The notes under the pieces were generated by a model that had not been told where the DNA came from, searched no databases, and saw only the letters and a program-made list of their open reading frames with translations. Both the position numbers and the translations under genes were made by a program. A DNA stretch of 64,000 bases from Spongospora subterranea f. sp. subterranea (Eukaryota > Endomyxa: Phytomyxea > Phytomyxea > Plasmodiophorida). Below, one piece after another: positions 57,801-64,000 of the stretch (positions within the stretch are counted from its first letter, which is position 1; the number at the start of each line of letters is the position of its first letter). The stretch spans positions 62,001 through 126,000 of the forward strand of contig JAUGWO010000012.1 in NCBI GenBank assembly GCA_049724395.1. Reading direction: 5' to 3'.

Positions 57801-59313
57801 GCCCGGCTGATTCTCCATCGAGTTCATCAGGTCTTTGGCGCCGCAGAACAAGATCAGGGTGGGCGGGGACAAACGACACACAAAACGGGTTTCCGCTCAC
57901 CGAGAATGTGGACGGCGCGAAGCAGACGTGGGAGTCGCGCCGCCGGCACGATTTCATGGGCGGGAATCTGCAGGGCACACAATTGTCAGTTCATGATCAA
58001 CAGAACCCCTCGAACGCGCCTTGTTCGTTGTCGTATGGATTCGACCCGACCAAACCACAAACACAGGCGGGAATAGTTTCGGTTTGTTGATCAATCGGGT
58101 CACAGAGAATCAATCAATATGGTGAAACCGACTCCAAATGAAATTAACAGAGAATAGAAACGATTTCGAGTTTGTCGTTGATAAGAAAATCGATCGGCGG
58201 TGAGTTGGAGGGAAACTGGAGAAAGGGAGGACCTGGATGAGATCTAGGGGAATTGAGGCGCATATGTCAATGGGCAACCAGGATCTGCGATAGCGGATGG
58301 CGATTGTCTTCAGATTGAGGACCTTTCGCCCCCGAACATAGATCCCGAAATGGTGATTCAGGTAGATATCGACGATGAAGATCAGGTCGGTGAACAGGTC
58401 GAAGAAGAACCAGAACCCGATCGTGTTGTTCAGCAATCTGATGGAAAGGCGAGTTCAGGGGGCGTTGCGCTGTCGGAACGACGGGTGTTCCCCCTCCCAG
58501 ACCGACCCGAACGACATTCGAAACGGGATCACGACGAGATTGTAGACGGTGATGAGATAGACGATCGCCAACCAGTACGTGACGAAGGGGGAATCGGGCG
58601 ATATCACCCAATCGTGGGAACGGCCCGGGCCCTGATCGCGCGTCGTCATCCAAGGCAGCACATCCACCTCCGGGTCGAGCAGGTCCAGGGAATCGCTGCG
58701 ATCCGCGCGCGCCACCCGCTTGTTCCTGCGCTTGCGTAGCGCCAGCTCCTTCTTGGACAGGTCGGCGGTCGGGACCTGTGTTGGGACACACAAGACGATG
58801 CTGAAAAACGACGACCATGACCCGTTGCCGAATCGCATTTACTTGTTCTCCAACCAAACGCGACGGGGCCGGATCCGATTCCCCAATCCGATTGGGCAGA
58901 TCGAACTGACGGAAATCGTCGTCGCTGGCGGGCAGTGGTCGTGGGCGATCACTACGACCGACAGGAATACTCTGATATCGTTATCAGTCATTGATCAGTT
59001 GGCGATGAATCTCTCAACAAAACGGGGGCGGGATTCGCACCGATTCGGCGGCGTCGTCGTCCATGTCGTTGTCGTCGCTGATTTGTGTGGGCATGTCGGT
59101 CTCATCGTGCTCGTTGTTCAGGTCGTCGTCGATTGTCTCCTCATTCAGTATATGGAGTGGATACGCCCAAACACCTCGGCCTATCCAAATCCCACAATCT
59201 CGTGTCAGCTCGCGCCAAAACTGGATCATCGTCCTACGCTGCCGCTGTTGGGGCGCATATCGATCCCGCGATCTGGTCGCCGATTCCTTCCCCCGTCGTG
59301 GATTATAGTCCAT
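51881..59313 (-). CDS. Two-repeat CNBD ion channel fused to tandem DEP domains
   Basis: One long minus-strand reading with short introns; ATG at 59313 (MDYNPRRGKESATR) is the likeliest start. Unit 1: S1 WLAIVYLITVYNLVVIPF, S2-S3 FDLFTDLIFIVDIYLN, S4 ARLPRLLRAVHIL (Arg every third), S5 FTMFLNHFAACTWFALG, pore RALYWTTTQMSGRG, S6 TFSIVYILSSSLFSIYIV, C-linker LPRQLQVALQEYFSYVW, CNBD with GDAFGEMQVFLELPPPITIR. Tail exon EDDDAFDMMEKGIDHYG joins in phase. Unit 2: S1 WELLLIVTILYNFVVVPIRA, S4 YMRSIRFLRL, pore NALTGLGGTG, S6 MLMYMIGVLMMAVCIASLA, C-linker, CNBD FVVRRGQMTNGKMYFVTRG then GTGSFFGECALLTSSPIRR. An in-phase join after FTYDW leads to LYPIFGERMRLLAAQ, a coiled coil, DEP1 (YEACFVGSELVNWVI...NREDAVAIGIALLEKG), DEP2 (AHSLIQFLLSTDD...YYRLRAL) and a PH-like end. 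Alternative: two adjacent channel genes. Unit 2 CNBD keeps the ligand Arg; unit 1 does not. Confidence 0.65.
54431..54451 (-). other. Selectivity filter of channel unit 2 (TGLGGTG)
   Basis: Coding for Thr-Gly-Leu-Gly-Gly-Thr-Gly between the pore helix (LILVINAL) and the outer loop (LDPRTNGQ). It aligns with the 'TTIGE' of CNG channels and 'GYG' of HCN/K+ channels but has neither. Confidence 0.6.
57543..57557 (-). other. Selectivity filter of channel unit 1 (MSGRG)
   Basis: Coding for Met-Ser-Gly-Arg-Gly after the pore helix ALYWTTTQ. The Arg falls where animal CNG channels carry the pore Glu, so cation selectivity should be unusual. Confidence 0.6.
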
Positions 59314-59809
59314 GACGGAAACAATATCGGGCAGGAACCCACAAACCAAACACGAAACGAACCAGGGAAACCCCCCCGTCCCGGTTCAAGTGCAGTTATG
59401 GATGGAAATCTGTTCCCCCAATATGGCGTAATATTGCCCAACACAGTCGGGTAATTGACCATCTCTCTCAGGTCACAGAGCCCGATTAGCGCCATTTGCC
59501 TCGCCCCTCCCCCCAACGCAATCCGGGAAACAGGTGACGGCCCCTCCTTGAAAGAAACTCGTCGGGCCGATGGTGAGTTTGATAGAAGATGACGCCATTG
59601 ACCCCCCCCCCCTGGGCACTTCCTGATATACAGACGGAACACTCAGGGGTCAAAATCTCATCTAAATCGTAATTGTTTTGTCGTCGTGTGCGGGTCAGAA
59701 AGGGGGTATTCGTGACAAAATCGCGCCCAATGATAAAAAACAAACTGTTTTGGTGATTCCGTGGCGATGAGTGAGGGGGTTAGAAACTGTGGGTTTATTG
59801 TCGGGGAAA
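59314..59809. other. Spacer between SNU114 and the channel gene
   Basis: About 500 bp on the same strand as both genes. A minus-strand block with ATG near 59500 (MALIGLCDLREMVNYPTVL then GNITPYWG) looks partly coding and could be an upstream exon of the channel gene. Otherwise it is promoter and 3' end. Confidence 0.35.
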
Positions 59810-62800
59810 CTAGACGAGCTGTTGCTGCCTGGCCAGCTCGAGGAGCATCGGATTGTCGAAGAACTTGTTGACGGTGACGTCCTCGCTCAGCCCCTTCCGT
59901 CGCCGAGTCTTGATCATGAACTCCCGTGCCAGGGCGGGCGGCGGCGACGGCTCCAACGGGTGCAGAACCACTGTCTTGTCGAGCGGATCGCCGGGGACGA
60001 TCTCCCAGTGATCGAACACCGATAGACAGAACGCCTGCCCCTGCGTGTGCGTTCGTAGATCGGTCTCGAACCTAGCTCAAGACAACTTTAAAATCGTTCC
60101 GAACACCTTCTCGTGTTGCTCAGCAAACGTACCCGAACGAGTCGATAACGGGGACGAACGCGTGGACATCGAATAAAGGCGTTCCAGGTTTGGGCAACTC
60201 CCTGGTGACATGGCCCCGACGACGCGCCAGGACTTTGTAGATCCTGAACGACATCAGAAACAGACCCGTCAATGAGACAGAAGGCGGTGGGAGAGCTAGC
60301 GTTGCCCGGGAACGTTACGCGCTAATGCAGTCGGCAGGCGTCTGGATCTGAACCGAGTAGATTGGCTCCATGAGCCGCGGCGTCGCCAGGAGGAACGACG
60401 AATACACGACACGACGAGCGGTGGGAATGATCTGACCGGCCCCTGAGATTATCAAGTCGATACCGCCGAACACACAGGGACCGGAACCGAACAAAAAAAA
60501 ACAAAAAACGCACCTCTATGAATGGCCTGTTCGGCGATGTTGGCGTCGATGATCTTGAACTTGACGTTGCGAATCGGTTCATCGCATAAGGGCCCTTCAC
60601 GAGTTCCCCATTGGAATCCCTGAACGATGGACGGTTTCACACTGTACAGCAGGCGCTTCTCGCCCTCGTCGGACAGCGTATCGTCCATCAGGATATTGGG
60701 CCCATTGGTATCGGGACCGAATGACCACACGGTTCTGGCCGCCAAAACGTCCCAGTTGTATTTTTCCTAACAGGCCGGTGAATATTCGGTTGCGACGCGA
60801 ATTGCTGAGAATTACTTGGAAGAACGCAGCAACCGAGGCTTTGTCGACCGAAAGCCTGATCGTACCAGTCTCAATGTCCTGCGCTAATCCTTGGTCTAAC
60901 GGTTCGGCGATCATCGTGATCTTGGACTTCCCTAACGAGAGTTCGCTTTATCAGATTATCCGGTCAACGCAACAACAACGGGCACGAACCGTTCGGCGTC
61001 TCGGCGAAACAACGAATCGACGATGTGTCGATGACGGTCTCCGAGAAAGACGCGACCGGATCCGCCACCTTAATCTCGATATCGGCATACCTAACGTGAA
61101 ATTCAGGCAACTAAAACGCGTTGAAGAAACTGCAATTTTGAACAGAACATCGTGAAAACAGAACTGTCACAGAAACCAGGAACGCATTGTGGAAACTGTT
61201 TTACATTTTGCGAAGGTCGTGAAGAACGCAATCGAGATAGAGTTCACCGGTTCCGAGAATGATGTGTTCGCCGGACTCCTCGATCTTCGTGTGCGCGAGC
61301 GGATACGATTTCCCGATCTTCCGCAGGGCGTCCAACATCTTGGGCAGCTCCGACGGGTTGATTGGCTCAATCGCCACTTTAACGCAAGCGATCGTGTCGA
61401 ACCTGACCGACCAAGGCGTCAGACGGAGTCTCGTGATTTTGAGAAATCGATGTCAATACGATAATGGGCGGAAAGTTTCCGCGTCGTGAACCGCAGCCGT
61501 TGTGATTGTGGCGGTCTTGCTGATGGCCGCGTCCAACCCCTCGAACAGAGCCCAATTGCCAGCGCAGACGCGATTGACATTGACACGATATCGGGACTCG
61601 TAGACCTGAAAAAATACACCGCCAACAACGTTAGATCTGGTGAATCAGATCATGGTGATCGAAGCCCAGTCACAAAATAACAGACGACACGCAAATCGGC
61701 GAGACAAAAAATTGTTTCAAATATCGTATTGGAAAAACGTTGAAGACAAAACATCGGCAAATGTTTGCTGATCAACAAATCATGACGGGGCGACGTTTCA
61801 AATCAACACAGAAGCCGATGAACTTAAGAATATTCTGTGCGATCAAGGAACCGAGAGACGACGATGGCGATTTGTAGATGAGATTACCCAGATTTGCGAT
61901 ATATTGCAGGTGCTCATATCCTCCTGATCCGATAATGTGTAGCCGGCGCGAAGGACCTGCACCGAATCCCCAACGCGGATCGTCCCGCTCATGACGCGGC
62001 CGAACGCGTCGAACTGCGACCCGTCCGATCGCGGATAGAGCTTGGTCACCATGATCATGAGCGGCCCGTTCGGGTCGCATTCGATCAGGCTCTGGCCCAC
62101 CGATGTGGTCACATCCCCAGTATAACTGTTCTCCACTTTCAGCTTCGCCCCGCCCACCTGAAAAAACACAATTCGTAAAAAAGCGCTTCTTTGTTGAAAA
62201 TACAGCTGAATTCAACAACGTGAAGAAATGATTTTAGCTGTTCAGGTTTGAGGAGATACGGAGAAATCGCGAAAAGAACAAAATAGATTGTGAAGCAGTG
62301 TGCGAATGCGTCGAAATCGAGGGAAATTGTGGACGATGAGCGTTCTTACAGGGGAAGGAATGCGGTCCACAACAGCGTCGACGAACCCGGTGGAACTGCC
62401 GAACAGCTTGGCGAATGTCAATCTGAGGAGCGGGCGCGGGTCCAGAAGCAGCTCCTTCTTCTTGAGGAAAATGCCCAATTCGCCCAGCAATGGCGCCACA
62501 TCGCGAATTTCACACCCAAGAATATGGCTAAGAACACGACCAGCTCGATCAGCACACAAAACACCACCCCATTATGATGAAGAGAAAAATATATAGTTTG
62601 AAAACCGGGACCTTTTTCAAATCATTGAAAAAAAACTTCAATTTCAACGAAATTTGAGAATGATTAGGAAATAGGGGCGAATACCTGTATATTTTATAAA
62701 TCGGTTCGAGAATAAATTGAACAAAGGTGCGTTCTTTGGCGGTATCGCTTGGTTTGTTGACTATCGACCCCGATTCAGAATCGAGATAGTAATCGCCCCA

Positions 62801-64000
62801 GAGGCGTTTGGCAAAACCCATCGCCGAGAATTTGGACGATTTCGATCCGTTCTGTCGCGATCCGTACAGCGTCGCGAACGACGGCAATGTGAATGACCTA
62901 AACCCCAATATCGAATCGCATTCCAACATATTCCACAGACAACGCGAACTGACCATGAATAGAGGGCGGAGGCGAAGACGACGTTGCCGGACGCGGGGCA
63001 CATTCGGTCACGATAACCACAGCCTACGAGAACGCTGTTCACTTCCTCGATCGTGTGAACGAGTTTGTGATAGGCATCGGTTGGGGGCAGTTTCAGCTCC
63101 AAAAGCAATCGATCGACTTTGTTGATCACCAGAATAATCGGGAGATTCTCCTGAACATTCGACGATAAATCGACGTTGGTTTCGATGAACACGGTGAATG
63201 AACAGTTGGGACCTGGGCGGCGCATTTGAGGACGCGCTCGGTTTGGACCATGACGCCTTCGACGGCGTCGACCAGGATGATGACGCCGTCGGCCAGGCGG
63301 AGCGCCGCCGTTGTCTCGTCGCTGAAGTTCACGTGCCCGGGGCAATCCATGATGTTCATGAGATAGGACTTCCCGCGTAACGATGGCAGAACCAACGACA
63401 TCGGCATACACTTCACTGATAAACCCAGTTCTTGTTCGTCTGATCCAAAAACACAATCCAACGTCAATGACTCTTGGCAAACAACAAAATCGGCAAATTC
63501 AATGGAAAACGACATCAAAATTCAAAACAATCACGTTATTGAAACAAACAATGGTCATCGCCACCGAGAACATGAAACGATGACAGAGCCGTTCGGGATG
63601 AAGTACCTTTGCGATTATCGGTGAACCTAACCTGGACCTGTGGATCCCAGAACCGGGTGTGCGTCTCGCGAACCAGCATGTCCATGAACGACGTCTTCCC
63701 ATGATGCAGGTGCCCGACCAGCGCCACGTTCCTGATCATAGTCGGGTGATCCATCAACCCTACACCACAGATCACGCGACGAACACACGATTTCAGAAAA
63801 AAACCGAAAACACGAACAACACCCGAAATCGTAGGACAATAACGCGTTTCCTGTCAGCGTAGAACCGACCACCTAAGGGGATTTTAAACAAACGCACCTG
63901 TAAGAAATTTCCATTCAAATGTGGTTTGCTGATAGGCGTCCGCGTCTTGCAGCTCGAAATTGTTGACCTTGATTGGGGCGATGATCGGGGTCTCCAACGG
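59810..64000 (-). CDS. SNU114: Spliceosomal U5 GTPase SNU114/EFTUD2 (5' end outside window)
   Basis: EF-2-like GTPase of the U5 snRNP that controls Brr2-driven spliceosome activation. At the right edge [15 protein letters not shown] matches the family N-terminal 'PIIAPVKKKKF' segment. Then [20 protein letters not shown] (G1/P-loop), [20 protein letters not shown] (G3), [20 protein letters not shown] (G4), domain II/III parts ([20 protein letters not shown] then [24 protein letters not shown]), [53 protein letters not shown] and the C-terminus [12 protein letters not shown]...[18 protein letters not shown], ending [10 protein letters not shown]. The '[11 protein letters not shown]' and '[12 protein letters not shown]' wording separates it from EF-2. 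About fifteen short introns. Only the acidic N-terminal extension and start lie beyond 64000. Confidence 0.95.

Overview
This is a eukaryotic nuclear window: most genes are cut by short GT-AG introns (about 45-90 nt where I could place them), stop codons are standard, and many neighbours lie very close together (CaMK1 and THOC3 end 87 nt apart; RECQL4 and the channel gene end 64 nt apart). Two flagellar genes (CFAP52 and a probable CFAP99), a BRCA2 with BRC repeats, a RECQL4, and a Ty3-type pol that reads like fungal ones suggest a flagellated, early-diverging fungus such as a chytrid or blastocladiomycete. Another flagellated opisthokont or protist cannot be excluded.

Left part (1-24.6 kb): the N-terminal part of a VPS13 lipid-transfer protein (minus), a decayed Tigger/pogo-type DNA transposon with clear inverted ends, a CaMK1-type kinase, THOC3 (mRNA export), an unresolved plus-strand gene, a probable CFAP99, a satellite array of 58-bp units, a PARN-like protein that has lost its catalytic acids, the ribonucleotide reductase small subunit, a TMEM97/EXPERA membrane protein and an LtrA-family membrane protein.

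Middle part (24.6-47 kb): a gene-poor stretch with a Ty3/Gypsy fossil and a roughly 180-bp inverted duplication, then CFAP52, BRCA2 with four BRC repeats, a small unknown gene, a non-canonical poly(A) polymerase, and two more DNA transposons. One is a full-length pogo-like element with an open 550-residue transposase, sitting in the 5' end of a PA-domain protein gene. The other is a broken plant-type DD39D mariner with a Stowaway-like terminus.

Right part (47-64 kb): RECQL4 with its SLD2-like N-terminus, then a very unusual gene of about 7.4 kb on the minus strand. It reads as two complete six-helix channel units, each with a C-linker and cyclic-nucleotide-binding domain, followed by two DEP domains and a PH-like tail. 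Its two pore loops match neither the K+ (GYG) nor the usual CNG filter. Last is the spliceosomal GTPase SNU114/EFTUD2, which runs off the right edge. Genome-maintenance genes (BRCA2, RECQL4, RNR small subunit) and RNA genes (THOC3, PARN-like, TENT4-like, SNU114) are frequent, but I see no operon-like logic; the order looks like ordinary compact-genome neighbourhood.

Exon joins were made by eye, so gene ends and many inner splice sites are approximate.
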